Shown here piece after piece: positions 24,667-33,397 of a stretch of DNA of 37,104 bases (position 1 is its first letter; each line of letters begins with the position of its first letter). Below the pieces are notes generated by a model that saw only the letters and a list, made by a program, of their open reading frames with translations, was not told the origin of the DNA and did not search any database. This DNA is from a virus. The stretch is taken from IMG/VR virus record IMGVR_UViG_3300025395_000017, positions 1 to 37,104 of that record. One strand, given 5' to 3'. The translations under genes were made by a program, and so were the position numbers.

Positions 24667-27600
24667 TTATTGAACATCTACCCATAGATTTTTTGTTAGT
24701 AAATAATTGAAAATCGTCTCAATTATGCCATTATCCGCATACCAATCAGCAGAAAGCGTTCGGTCTAATGTAGTATATGGACTATCCCAATCTATAATAT
24801 TATTCACATTTACACCACTAATTTGATTGCCCCATAATTTATATTTAGATATAGAAGCCAAATCTAACATATTTTGTATATCAGTAGGAAAATCTACACC
24901 ATACGTAAAATTACTTTGGTCTATTTCTGCTGCTAATGATTGTAATTGTGATATTTCGCAGGTATCAATATCCGAAACATTAGTGTTAAAATTCGCAATC
25001 TTTTCATATAACATTTTTCCAATGTCCTCAAAAGTATTATCATTACTCGATCCCGCATCACCAACAACAGCAGGAAGAAATTCATCAAACATTTTAGTAT
25101 TATTATACAAAACTTCAGGAAACGCCAAAGATTTCATATATGCAGCAAGATCGAAACTTTCATTAACCTTTCGAATTTCGTAACTATTATTAAAATTATT
25201 AATAGAGAACGGAACGGAAACGCCAGAAATATTTATAAACTCTGTTGAATCCGAAGCATATTTTTGATACCAAACATTACCAGTCCAATCGCCAGTAACA
25301 CTTGCTGATTTTGCGTAATTCGAGGATAAAACATCAACTGTAGTATTATCATCAGAAAGATAATACAATATGTTTGGTGATCTTTTAGCATTAATGACCT
25401 TTAATCCTTGCACACCATCAAAAGAAGAATCAGCATTAAAAATATATGCATTATTTGTAATTGCATCGATTACCCAAACTCTATTATAAACATCAACAGC
25501 CAATCCACCAATTTCTTCATCTTCCATCCCATCAAAATCTGATTCGAACGCAGGAGTTATTATATTTCTAACATTATTACTATTATTAAAATATACTGGA
25601 GTTAAAGACCAAGTTTTAACGTTTCCGCTTAATCTATCAACATAACCAAAACTTCTAACACCAAAAGAGAACCAAGGATTATTGTCTCTATCTAATGCTA
25701 TATATACTGGTCTATTAATTCCTGATATTGAACTCATTAACACTCCATTGGTGCTATACTTTTCGATTAATCCTCCTGAAATGGTGGAATTAAAAGATTC
25801 TGTTACCCATATATCATTTTGTTTATCAACTACAATATTAGTAGGAACTGAATTTGATGATAAAGAAATGGTATGCATTATCAAACCCCCTGATGAATAT
25901 TTTACCATTGTGCTAGAATTAGGATTACTGTATGTAACCCAAACATCTCCATTCCTATCAGTTTCTACAACAGGAGGCTTCATTAAATAATCATCTTCAT
26001 ATATCCCAATTTCACTAGGAGTAATTGAAAATAATAAATTTAGATTGTTGTCGAACTTCAAAACTGATAATGAATTGTATAAAGATACCCATATGTTACG
26101 ATCTTTGTCTAGACTAATATATGATGGAGTAGTTCCTGACACAGATGGAATATTATCATCAAACACACTAGATAAGTTTAACGTGCTCAATAATTCACCA
26201 TAACTAGAAAATTTATATATTGCATCTTGTTCTCCATCTACCGCAATTATATCAAAATTATATGGATCAATAGCCAATCCATAAATACCAGAAAATCCTG
26301 ATATAGAATAATTAAACGTATTATTACTTGATAGAATAGGAACCGTAAATTTATCAACAGTTCCTTCTATTAACAACCCATTATCTCTATAATAATCAAC
26401 GACTGGACACGCACCCGATACTGGTTGTGGTGTGTATGCTATTTTACTAACACTTCCTATATCTGGAGTAGGAACAATTACAAAGAAATTCGGAGCTAAA
26501 TTTGTTGGATATGCAAAATTATATGTCCCTGCTGATACGTTATTAATAGTAGTAGAAACATAAATCGACACAGTATCAAAGGCACTAGAAGAATTAATAG
26601 TAGTAAATTTATATCCACTATTATTATTAAATCCATTTTCATCAGTAGTTGTGAAATATAATGGAGCATCTTCACAAGAAATTGGAATCATTCCTGTAGA
26701 GGTAGAAAGTGCAAAATATATAGAACTTAATTGTCCTATTGCATTTGTCTCAGGATATGTAAAAACGATATTGCTTTGTGATGCGGTTTCAATATCTCCA
26801 CCAAAATTATATTCTCTACCATAACTATGTAATGTTATCATGGTAGGAATTTTAACATCTGTCCAATTTCTACTATAAATTTCATCGATGTAATTTCCAG
26901 TGACTCGCATAAAGTTAGGAAAAGAAACTCCCACTTGCCACACAGTAACCGCTCTCGATACTTTACTATTCGCAAAACTATTATAATCGTATATATTAGA
27001 ATCATTCGGATAACTAAATCCTGATGTTTGTAAAGTTGCGGATATTAGTAAAGGACAATCAACTGTAGGCTTTCCGCTTCCTATACTATCCACATAATAC
27101 ACTGATGCTTCTGCTGACATACCAACAATAGTAGTTTTTCCATCAACAGTCAAATAAATCGGGGAACCGCTTAATTCCAAATTTTCTACCGTATTAAGTC
27201 CTAAATCGTCTGTAGTAAATCTCCAAGTCGGATTAATAAAATTCCACTTTGATGGTATTTGACTATATGGGATAGATTTTGAATCCGCCGCAAATAAATT
27301 AACTACTAATGGTTTATCTACTTGAAATGTTTGTAGATATATTACAAATGGGGTGTCTGTAGGTTTACCTGCAAGTCCATAAGATTTAGGCAATTTAGAA
27401 AACGTAATAAAATCATCAACATACGACTTTGCTGTTAGTTCTATATTTTGAGTGCTGCTATTGTTAGAAGAATCAAATCCAGATAACGTCACATTATATA
27501 CACCAGGGTAGTTGTATACGTGAGTAAAATCAATTTCGTTATAAACAAAATTTCCATCACCCATATCCCATATTCTTTTAACGACATCACTCGAAGAAGT

Positions 27601-27672
27601 ATCTACAAACCTAAAATCCGTCGCATAGATAAATCCTACATTATCAGAAGAAAGTGTAAAATTTGCAATCAT
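24667..27672 (-). CDS. Baseplate-associated PKD and beta-propeller protein (1001 aa)
   Basis: 1001 residues. An N-terminal PKD domain (about 4-85) has IWDMGDG and YPGVYNVTLSGFD. Beta-sandwich regions cover about 90-440. Residues about 455-755 contain NHL/Vgb-like propeller blades: LAIDPYNFDIIAVDGEQD, ISLDKDRNIWVSLY, VETDRNGDVWVTY, IVVDKQNDIWVTES, IALDRDNNPWFSFG, LAVDVYNRVWVIDA, i.e. about six blades. The C-terminal 180 residues are largely helical. It starts 2 nt after the gp6-like stop, so it is translated with the wedge genes and is likely part of the baseplate, perhaps an outer domain contacting fibres. The same architecture on the other strand (9824-13261) suggests a related family. Confidence 0.6.
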   Translation of the reverse strand: MIANFTLSSDNVGFIYATDFRFVDTSSSDVVKRIWDMGDGNFVYNEIDFTHVYNYPGVYNVTLSGFDSSNNSSTQNIELTAKSYVDDFITFSKLPKSYGLAGKPTDTPFVIYLQTFQVDKPLVVNLFAADSKSIPYSQIPSKWNFINPTWRFTTDDLGLNTVENLELSGSPIYLTVDGKTTIVGMSAEASVYYVDSIGSGKPTVDCPLLISATLQTSGFSYPNDSNIYDYNSFANSKVSRAVTVWQVGVSFPNFMRVTGNYIDEIYSRNWTDVKIPTMITLHSYGREYNFGGDIETASQSNIVFTYPETNAIGQLSSIYFALSTSTGMIPISCEDAPLYFTTTDENGFNNNSGYKFTTINSSSAFDTVSIYVSTTINNVSAGTYNFAYPTNLAPNFFVIVPTPDIGSVSKIAYTPQPVSGACPVVDYYRDNGLLIEGTVDKFTVPILSSNNTFNYSISGFSGIYGLAIDPYNFDIIAVDGEQDAIYKFSSYGELLSTLNLSSVFDDNIPSVSGTTPSYISLDKDRNIWVSLYNSLSVLKFDNNLNLLFSITPSEIGIYEDDYLMKPPVVETDRNGDVWVTYSNPNSSTMVKYSSGGLIMHTISLSSNSVPTNIVVDKQNDIWVTESFNSTISGGLIEKYSTNGVLMSSISGINRPVYIALDRDNNPWFSFGVRSFGYVDRLSGNVKTWSLTPVYFNNSNNVRNIITPAFESDFDGMEDEEIGGLAVDVYNRVWVIDAITNNAYIFNADSSFDGVQGLKVINAKRSPNILYYLSDDNTTVDVLSSNYAKSASVTGDWTGNVWYQKYASDSTEFINISGVSVPFSINNFNNSYEIRKVNESFDLAAYMKSLAFPEVLYNNTKMFDEFLPAVVGDAGSSNDNTFEDIGKMLYEKIANFNTNVSDIDTCEISQLQSLAAEIDQSNFTYGVDFPTDIQNMLDLASISKYKLWGNQISGVNVNNIIDWDSPYTTLDRTLSADWYADNGIIETIFNYLLTKNLWVDVQ

Positions 27673-27674
27673 AA

Positions 27675-29504
27675 TTAATAACCTAAAAATCCTTTATTGG
27701 TTTGTGTTGGTTGTATAACGATTTTATTTGCCAGATTATTATAATCAAATAGATATGGATATTCAAACAACCTAAACTGCATATTATTTGAAGTTTGTGT
27801 TAAATCTATTGTAGAATAATCAGGGTTCCATACAAACAAAGACAAACCTTGGAATAATACATCACTATCCACTCTTCCAGTATAGAAAGTATGCACACCA
27901 TCTATTTCTAATATTTTTTGTGTTATGATTTTTATATCCAATGTCTGTCCAAGTGTAATACTAGTTCTATCAAAATAATCTTTAAACACCCCAACTACAT
28001 CATTAACTATTGCAACATTATCTCTATTAGAATTTGGAGACTTACTAATATATAATCTACTAACACTTTCATCCGTCACTACAAAAGGATCGCCAATATT
28101 GTATATACCAATTGCAACCGCTTTATACACTGGATCAGCATAAGCAATTTCCGCAGACATACATTTAGATGGTTGTATTGATGTGCTTATTAACTCTTTC
28201 TGTGCTGGTAATAAGTAAGATAAAGTTATATTATCCGTAGTTTTTGGCACCACAAATAAATATACATTATTAAAATTGCAAGCATCCGAAAATTGAATCT
28301 GATTAAATAATGCTCTACTAGACATTGTAGGATCGGTTAATCCCAAATCATAAAAATATTGTAAATATTCTGTAGTATATACCCAATTATTAACCACGAC
28401 AACATCTGAAATCAAATTCGCAAAATTTGTTTTTATAAACTTTGTATAATCCGCTTCATTTATTAGTCTATACTGACTTCTAAAAATTGCTGGAGCATTT
28501 TCTCTTATTTCATCCGCAGTTTCTACATCTTGTATAGGAGTTGATGCAGTATAGTTTGTAATTTTAACATTTGATAGATCATTATTTGATATACTATTCA
28601 AATAACTATTATTCAAAACATCCGAAAGAATTTGTGTGAACTGTGCGGTATTAAAAATTTGTGGCGAGGCATTTTTTAACGCTTGCTGACCAATAACTCC
28701 AGTGGTTCCATCACTTTTTAAATAATACAAAGCAACTACATCCCCTTCTTGCAGTTTTCTACCATTAATATCATTACCGAAAACTATTTCATATTGTTTA
28801 TTACCATTCAAACGGATTTCATATTTTTCCGCATTGCTACTTTCTAGATATAAATTAATAGTTTTTGTATATTGCACCCATGTTCCTGTAGTATATGGCT
28901 TGACATACACATCAACATTAAAATGATCAATATTAGTTCCAATTGGTGGAGATAATAACACAAGTTCATTACCTTCTCCTGTTGCGGTATATATTGGATA
29001 TTCTTGGTATGATCCCTGAAACAACAAAGTTTGATTACTTAAATCGTCTAGTCCTTCAGTTACACCTGATAATGTCTTCACAAATGTAGCTTCAGTATTA
29101 AACGAAAATTTTACATTATTAACACTAACATACGAATATCTTGGTATCGTGTATATTCCTGCATTTAACTTCCCGACAGTAGCAGAGAAAGATAATGTAG
29201 ATGTTTGATATCCTATTGGATTATAGTCTAACAATTTTACAATTCTATTTATATTCTCATAAAGTTGTGCTTCTGTAAACATAGATTCAGAAGCAGTTCT
29301 ATTTAGATAATAAATTAATGTATTGAAAGAATATGCAACAATATCTATTATAGATGCTAAATTACTACCAATATAGTTTTGGTCTGTAAATACTTGTTTA
29401 CTATTAAGTCTATCGATAATCAATTGTCGTAATGAAGTGGCATCAAAAGCGGCATATCCACCTTTTGGTATATCGAAATTATTAAAATTGTTTATTGTTG
29501 ACAT
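27675..29504 (-). CDS. Baseplate wedge protein, gp6-like (baseplate J family)
   Basis: 609 residues, close to T4 gp6 (660). The first 100 residues are helical (VAYSFNTLIYYLNRTASESMFTEA...). The core has the J-family beta domain (TLSFSATVGKLNAGIYTIPRYSYV, YEIRLNGNKQYEIVFGND, then GRKLQEGDVVALYYL), and a later segment has the ITNYTASTP and DEIRENAPAIFRSQYRLI pattern typical of gp6/gpJ proteins. It dimerises in T4 and forms the inner ring that triggers contraction. It starts 3 nt after the gp25-like stop and is the second gene of the wedge operon. Confidence 0.85.
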   Translation of the reverse strand: MSTINNFNNFDIPKGGYAAFDATSLRQLIIDRLNSKQVFTDQNYIGSNLASIIDIVAYSFNTLIYYLNRTASESMFTEAQLYENINRIVKLLDYNPIGYQTSTLSFSATVGKLNAGIYTIPRYSYVSVNNVKFSFNTEATFVKTLSGVTEGLDDLSNQTLLFQGSYQEYPIYTATGEGNELVLLSPPIGTNIDHFNVDVYVKPYTTGTWVQYTKTINLYLESSNAEKYEIRLNGNKQYEIVFGNDINGRKLQEGDVVALYYLKSDGTTGVIGQQALKNASPQIFNTAQFTQILSDVLNNSYLNSISNNDLSNVKITNYTASTPIQDVETADEIRENAPAIFRSQYRLINEADYTKFIKTNFANLISDVVVVNNWVYTTEYLQYFYDLGLTDPTMSSRALFNQIQFSDACNFNNVYLFVVPKTTDNITLSYLLPAQKELISTSIQPSKCMSAEIAYADPVYKAVAIGIYNIGDPFVVTDESVSRLYISKSPNSNRDNVAIVNDVVGVFKDYFDRTSITLGQTLDIKIITQKILEIDGVHTFYTGRVDSDVLFQGLSLFVWNPDYSTIDLTQTSNNMQFRLFEYPYLFDYNNLANKIVIQPTQTNKGFLGY

Positions 29505-29507
29505 ATA

Positions 29508-30017
29508 TTATAAATTGTTTTGTTGTTGTATTACTACAAAAGATTGACTTTTAACATTGAATACAAAAGAAGATTGTACTGATGATATATTCAAAACTGG
29601 TATTTCCATCGTAATAGTTATTGTATATTGATTATCATCAGGTTGCGCTATTACATTTATATTTAATATATTTACTCTTGGTTCGTAAATAGCGACTTTA
29701 TTAAGTATTGTATTGCCGATTAACGAAGCTGTAGTTTCTGTAATTGGCTGAAATAAATAATATTCCAGATTCATTCCATACTCTGGAAATAAAAAACGTT
29801 GTCCAGGAAGTGTAGAAAACAAATTTTGTAATGAGTTTTCAATAGCTGCAACATCTTGACTTTGTTTTATATCTGCACCAATAATAGGATTTGGATATAT
29901 CACACCATTTGTCAAGGTTTTAGAAAATACCAAATCTAAGTATAAATCTCTGTAAAGAGTGTTATACTGAGTCTTTGTATTTGATATGTTTTCTAAACTT
30001 TTTATACGGATTGCCAT
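29508..30017 (-). CDS. Baseplate wedge protein, gp25-like
   Basis: 169 residues from the ATG at 30017; an upstream ATG at 30062 is rejected because it would add a hydrophobic, Asn-rich extension (15 codons) across the promoter region and because the late-like AATAAATA lies 11 nt before 30017. The GPW/gp25 signature is clear: ENSLQNLFSTLPGQRFLFPE, GMNLEYYLFQP, then a helix and the edge strand VNILNINV. In T4, gp25 caps the sheath-side of each wedge with gp6 and gp53 and has a lysozyme-inhibitor-like fold. It opens the wedge operon and is divergent from the 181-residue gene at 30069. Confidence 0.85.
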   Translation of the reverse strand: MAIRIKSLENISNTKTQYNTLYRDLYLDLVFSKTLTNGVIYPNPIIGADIKQSQDVAAIENSLQNLFSTLPGQRFLFPEYGMNLEYYLFQPITETTASLIGNTILNKVAIYEPRVNILNINVIAQPDDNQYTITITMEIPVLNISSVQSSFVFNVKSQSFVVIQQQNNL

Positions 30018-30028
30018 ATTATCTATAT

Positions 30029-30036
30029 TATTTATT
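30029..30036 (-). promoter_or_regulatory. Late-like promoter of the wedge operon
   Basis: AATAAATA on the minus strand, 11 nt before the chosen gp25-like ATG; it helps decide that start. Confidence 0.45.
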
Positions 30037-30046
30037 ATAAAAATTG

Positions 30047-30053
30047 CTAAATA
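30047..30053 (+). promoter_or_regulatory. Late-like element of 181-aa gene
   Basis: CTAAATA, 15 nt before the ATG at 30069, back to back with the wedge-operon element. Confidence 0.35.
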
Positions 30054-30068
30054 ATAACACAAACAATT

Positions 30069-30614
30069 ATGAATACGAAATTTGATCTATTATACGAGAA
30101 CATGTTAGGAAGATATCAACAAGGAGGATATATTGTTGGTGATAGAGTAAGATTCTCAAAAGATGCGTTAAAACACCCTTCTATGAAGGATAAAGCAGAA
30201 GGATTTGTCAATCTTATCAAATCATGTATGGATGATGGATTTGATAAGATATTGAGAATTAGTGCATTAAAAAGTATACATCCTACTACAACTTCCGGCA
30301 ACTTTCGTGGGGGAACAGAAGCACCTAGCGATATTTACGCGGATATTGTTATCGAAACAAATCCCGGACTATATGTATCTCCTATGACAGTTTCAGTTGG
30401 TATGTTAGAACTGCAAGATGATCAAGATGGAAGAGGTCCCGTTCCTGATAGTCTAAAAAGAAAGGAAAAATTAAACTATCCAGAGAAAGGAAAAGCTAAA
30501 AAGACTGATGGCGATGAAGACGAACACCTTAATAATGCAACCAAAAATACAAAATTAGACCACGGAAATAAGTGGGACGATAAAAAACCTGGTGGCGGAA
30601 ATTTCAAAGCGTAA
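30069..30614 (+). CDS. Possible head/structural protein with prohead-protease-like N-terminus
   Basis: 181 residues. The N-terminus MNTKFDLLYENMLGRYQQGG resembles capsid-targeting leaders of T4-like phages and contains L-Y-E, a (L/I)xE cleavage site. Residues 20-110 are a folded mixed domain (YIVGDRVRFSKDALKH, FDKILRISALKSIHP, DIYADIVIETNPGLYVSP). The C-terminal 70 residues are polar and probably disordered. A strong terminator ends the unit, and CTAAATA lies 15 nt upstream. The family is not known to me; a structural role is inferred from the leader and the neighbouring wedge genes. Confidence 0.5.
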   Translation: MNTKFDLLYENMLGRYQQGGYIVGDRVRFSKDALKHPSMKDKAEGFVNLIKSCMDDGFDKILRISALKSIHPTTTSGNFRGGTEAPSDIYADIVIETNPGLYVSPMTVSVGMLELQDDQDGRGPVPDSLKRKEKLNYPEKGKAKKTDGDEDEHLNNATKNTKLDHGNKWDDKKPGGGNFKA

Positions 30615-30633
30615 TCAAACAGCTTAAACATAG

Positions 30634-30675
30634 AAAACAAAAAATCTCAATATTATGTTGAGATTTTTTTGTTTT
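30634..30675 (+). terminator. Intrinsic terminator after the 181-aa structural gene
   Basis: The stem AAAACAAAAAATCTCAA pairs with TTGAGATTTTTTTGTTTT (one extra T) around loop TATTATG. The right arm supplies the T-run. It is 20 nt after the gene end and shares its stem-top and loop pattern with the terminator at 15973. Confidence 0.85.
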
Positions 30676-30685
30676 CAGGTATAAT
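30658..30685 (+). promoter_or_regulatory. Sigma70-like promoter of nrdJ
   Basis: TTGAGA (30658-30663, inside the terminator's right arm), 16-nt spacer, TATAAT (30680-30685). The start would lie near 30692, giving a leader of about 50 nt, unlike the near-leaderless genes. Confidence 0.45.
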
Positions 30686-30687
30686 TA

Positions 30688-30731
30688 ATTGTTACAAGAG
30701 GTTGCAAAATAAATGCAATCACAGTAACAAT
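30688..30731 (+). promoter_or_regulatory. Two-tier inverted repeat in nrdJ leader
   Basis: ATTGTTAC (30688-30695) pairs with GTAACAAT (30724-30731), enclosing TTGCA (30702-30706) and TGCAA (30714-30718). It ends 10 nt before the start codon. It could be an mRNA structure or a protein-binding operator; too small for a cobalamin riboswitch. Confidence 0.4.
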
Positions 30732-30741
30732 AATTTTAAAT

Positions 30742-33324
30742 ATGTCAACAAAATCAACAACAGATGTGTTCACGAATGATTTTTCTCGTGAAATATGGGC
30801 AGATACGTATAAAGCAAATAAAGATAATACAATTTATGATTCATTCCGAAGAGTTGCAAATGCAATAGCTTCTGTAGAAGATGTAGAAAAACAAAAATAT
30901 TGGGAAGATAAATTTTATGATTTGTTGCTAGATTTTAAATTTGTTCCTGGAGGAAGGATATTAGCAAATGCAGGAACCGAATTCAAAGGAACGTCACTTA
31001 TTAATTGTTTTACTGGTGGTCATGCTACTTACGATTGCGATTCTATAGACGGTATTATGGAAGCACTTCGGTATCAAGTAAAAACATTAAAAAGCGAAGG
31101 GGGATATGGCGACAATTATTCTTTTATTAGACCAAGAGGAGCATTCATAAAAGGAATTGGAGTTGAATCTCCTGGCCCAATAAAATTCATGGAAATGTTC
31201 GATAAAAGTTCTGAAATTATTACTGCGGGGTCTGGTGAAGAAGCGAATAACAAAAACGCTAAGAAAAAAATAAGAAAAGGCGCACAAATGGGTATAATGG
31301 ATTGTGTTCATCCATCTATTGAAGAATTTATTACAGCAAAACAAACTGAAGGAAGATTAACAAAATTTAACCTATCCGTAAATTTTAGCGATGAATATAT
31401 GGACAGGATCATTGAGATTAATAGGCTCGAAGAACTTGAACAAACAGAGGATATAAAGAACCAAATCACCAAAATGGACAAATGGGACTTGTGGTTCCCC
31501 GACACCACATTTGAAAAATATAAAGAAGAATGGGATGGGAATTTCAAATTATGGAAAGAAAAGCAATATCCATATAATGTGTATAAAACAATCTCTGTTA
31601 AAGGATTATGGGATTTAGTGATGAATTCTACATATAAAAGGGCAGAACCTGGAGTATTATTTCTTGATGTTGCAAACAAAACACATTGCTGGAATTATGC
31701 AGGAACAAGATCATGGATTTCTAGCACTAATGCATGCTCTGAACAAACGATGCCACAATTTTCAAGTTGTGATTTAGGAACCATAAATTTAACACAATTT
31801 ATAAACAAAACCAAAACAGGGTTTGATATAGAAAAAATTAAAAAATCTGTAAAAATCGCCGTTCGGTTTTTAGATAATGTAAATTCATATACTACAGCAC
31901 CACTACCACAATATATGGATTCTATAACAAATCGTCGTAGAATAGGATTGGGAGTTATGGGTTGGGGGTCTTCTTTATATATACTCAAAACAAAATTTGC
32001 ATCAGGAAAGGCGGAAAAAATAAAAGAAGAATTGATGCATGCCTTTACTGAAGCGGGTATTGAAGAATCTATTAATCTAGCAGAAGAAAAGGGTATGTTT
32101 AAAGATTGCGAACCTGAAAAACATGCGAAAGCATATTTTTGGGATCAGATTAACTTAAACCAAGAGTTAAGAAACAAAATGAAAAAATACGGAATTAGAA
32201 ATTCTGCACTATTTTCCTGCCAACCTAATGGGAACACTTCGATATTAGCAAATATTATAACTGGTGGAATCGAGCCATTATTCTTACACTCATATATTAG
32301 AACATCTATCGTTAACGTATTACCAGAACATATACGAGAAGTATGCCCGAAATATTGGACGGGTGAATTTATCGAAACCGAATTGTTCAAATTTGTAAAA
32401 GAAGGATCGGATACTATTCTTAGGGGAGTAGATTCTGATGGAACTGTGTATAAAATCGATAAAAATAGAGGGCTTACCAAGGAAACTTTATGTGAAGATT
32501 ATGGGGTTAGTATACTCAAAAACGCCGGAGAATGGAACGAAAATGCTGACTATGCGGTTACAACATCAAATTTAACAGTAGAAGAACATTTAATAGATTT
32601 ACGTGGTTGGGGGAAATGGTTAGATGCGAGTTGTAGCAAAACTGTAAATATACCAAAAGATTATAAATTTGAAGATTTTAAAAATGTATATTTAGATGCG
32701 TATAAATCAAAAGTATTAAAGGGTATCACAACATATCGAGCAGGTATCATGACGAATGTATTGGCTGCTACTACTAACGGAGAAGACACCACAAATTCAA
32801 TACCAAAACCAACCGCACCAAAAAGAGGAAAAAGACTTAATGCGGATATGCACCACATAACCATTAAGGGGAATAGATATTATGTTGCTGTTGGATTGAT
32901 GGACGGAATGTTATATGAAGTTTTCACTGGTAGTAATCATAATCACGAAGGGGATATAATCATCCCCAAAACCGTTAAATCAGGAATAGTGGTAAAACAC
33001 GGAACAGGAAAATATGTGTTCATCAGTGAAGATAAGGAATATTCATTAACGAATGGGCATAATGACCCCACTGCGGATGCCCTTACCCGAATGATTTCCA
33101 TAGGACTTCGGCATGGAGTTGAAATTAGTAATATAGTAAAACAATTAGAAAATACTACAGGGGATATGTTCACATTCTCTAAAGTATTATCAAGAACGTT
33201 AAAGAAATATATTAAAGATGGAACAGTTGTAGATGGAGAAAAATGTCCAACATGCGGAGGTAATATAATCAGAATGTCGGGTTGCTATACTTGCATGGAT
33301 TGTGGATATAGTAAATGTCAATAA
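30742..33324 (+). CDS. nrdJ: Class II (adenosylcobalamin-dependent) ribonucleotide reductase
   Basis: 860 residues. It makes deoxyribonucleotides for DNA synthesis. Motifs: FVPGGRILANAGT at 67-79; C89 in INCF as the first redox Cys; STNACSEQ with C332 as the thiyl-radical Cys and E334; C343 in SSCDLGTINL as the partner of C89; and GITTYRAG near the C-terminal third. The radical-site Pro usual in NPCGE is Ala here. The C-terminal six Cys (835, 838, 848, 851, 854, 859: CPTCGG and GCYTCMDCGYSKC) are typical of class II enzymes. No NrdB-like small subunit is present, as expected. The host or environment would have to supply B12. A promoter-like pair and a leader stem lie in the 127 nt upstream. 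Confidence 0.92.
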   Translation: MSTKSTTDVFTNDFSREIWADTYKANKDNTIYDSFRRVANAIASVEDVEKQKYWEDKFYDLLLDFKFVPGGRILANAGTEFKGTSLINCFTGGHATYDCDSIDGIMEALRYQVKTLKSEGGYGDNYSFIRPRGAFIKGIGVESPGPIKFMEMFDKSSEIITAGSGEEANNKNAKKKIRKGAQMGIMDCVHPSIEEFITAKQTEGRLTKFNLSVNFSDEYMDRIIEINRLEELEQTEDIKNQITKMDKWDLWFPDTTFEKYKEEWDGNFKLWKEKQYPYNVYKTISVKGLWDLVMNSTYKRAEPGVLFLDVANKTHCWNYAGTRSWISSTNACSEQTMPQFSSCDLGTINLTQFINKTKTGFDIEKIKKSVKIAVRFLDNVNSYTTAPLPQYMDSITNRRRIGLGVMGWGSSLYILKTKFASGKAEKIKEELMHAFTEAGIEESINLAEEKGMFKDCEPEKHAKAYFWDQINLNQELRNKMKKYGIRNSALFSCQPNGNTSILANIITGGIEPLFLHSYIRTSIVNVLPEHIREVCPKYWTGEFIETELFKFVKEGSDTILRGVDSDGTVYKIDKNRGLTKETLCEDYGVSILKNAGEWNENADYAVTTSNLTVEEHLIDLRGWGKWLDASCSKTVNIPKDYKFEDFKNVYLDAYKSKVLKGITTYRAGIMTNVLAATTNGEDTTNSIPKPTAPKRGKRLNADMHHITIKGNRYYVAVGLMDGMLYEVFTGSNHNHEGDIIIPKTVKSGIVVKHGTGKYVFISEDKEYSLTNGHNDPTADALTRMISIGLRHGVEISNIVKQLENTTGDMFTFSKVLSRTLKKYIKDGTVVDGEKCPTCGGNIIRMSGCYTCMDCGYSKCQ

Positions 33325-33331
33325 CTGAAAA

Positions 33332-33367
33332 TGCGCACCCAATGAATCTATATTGATTGGGTGCGCA
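33332..33367 (-). terminator. Hairpin between convergent nrdJ and fibre genes
   Basis: A perfect 12-bp stem (TGCGCACCCAAT / ATTGGGTGCGCA) has a 12-nt loop. On the minus strand it is followed by TTTTCAG, fitting a weak terminator for the fibre/terminase unit. On the plus strand no T-run follows, so it may only stabilise the nrdJ mRNA end. Confidence 0.6.
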
Positions 33368-33397
33368 AAGCGGTTCTGGTGGAAAATGTGAGCTTGT

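Noticed and set aside
29508-30062. Longer gp25-like protein starting at 30062
   Set aside because: The 15 extra codons cover the promoter-like AATAAATA and add an atypical hydrophobic extension; gp25 proteins begin near the chosen ATG.
30688-30731. Cobalamin riboswitch for the B12-dependent reductase
   Set aside because: The leader is about 50 nt with one simple two-tier stem; cobalamin riboswitches are far longer and have a conserved B12 box not seen here.
31087-33173. Minus-strand ORFs inside nrdJ
   Set aside because: They lie wholly inside a gene with clear catalytic motifs and have no recognisable content.
33332-33367. Intrinsic terminator for nrdJ on the plus strand
   Set aside because: No T-run follows the hairpin on this strand; only the minus-strand orientation has TTTT.
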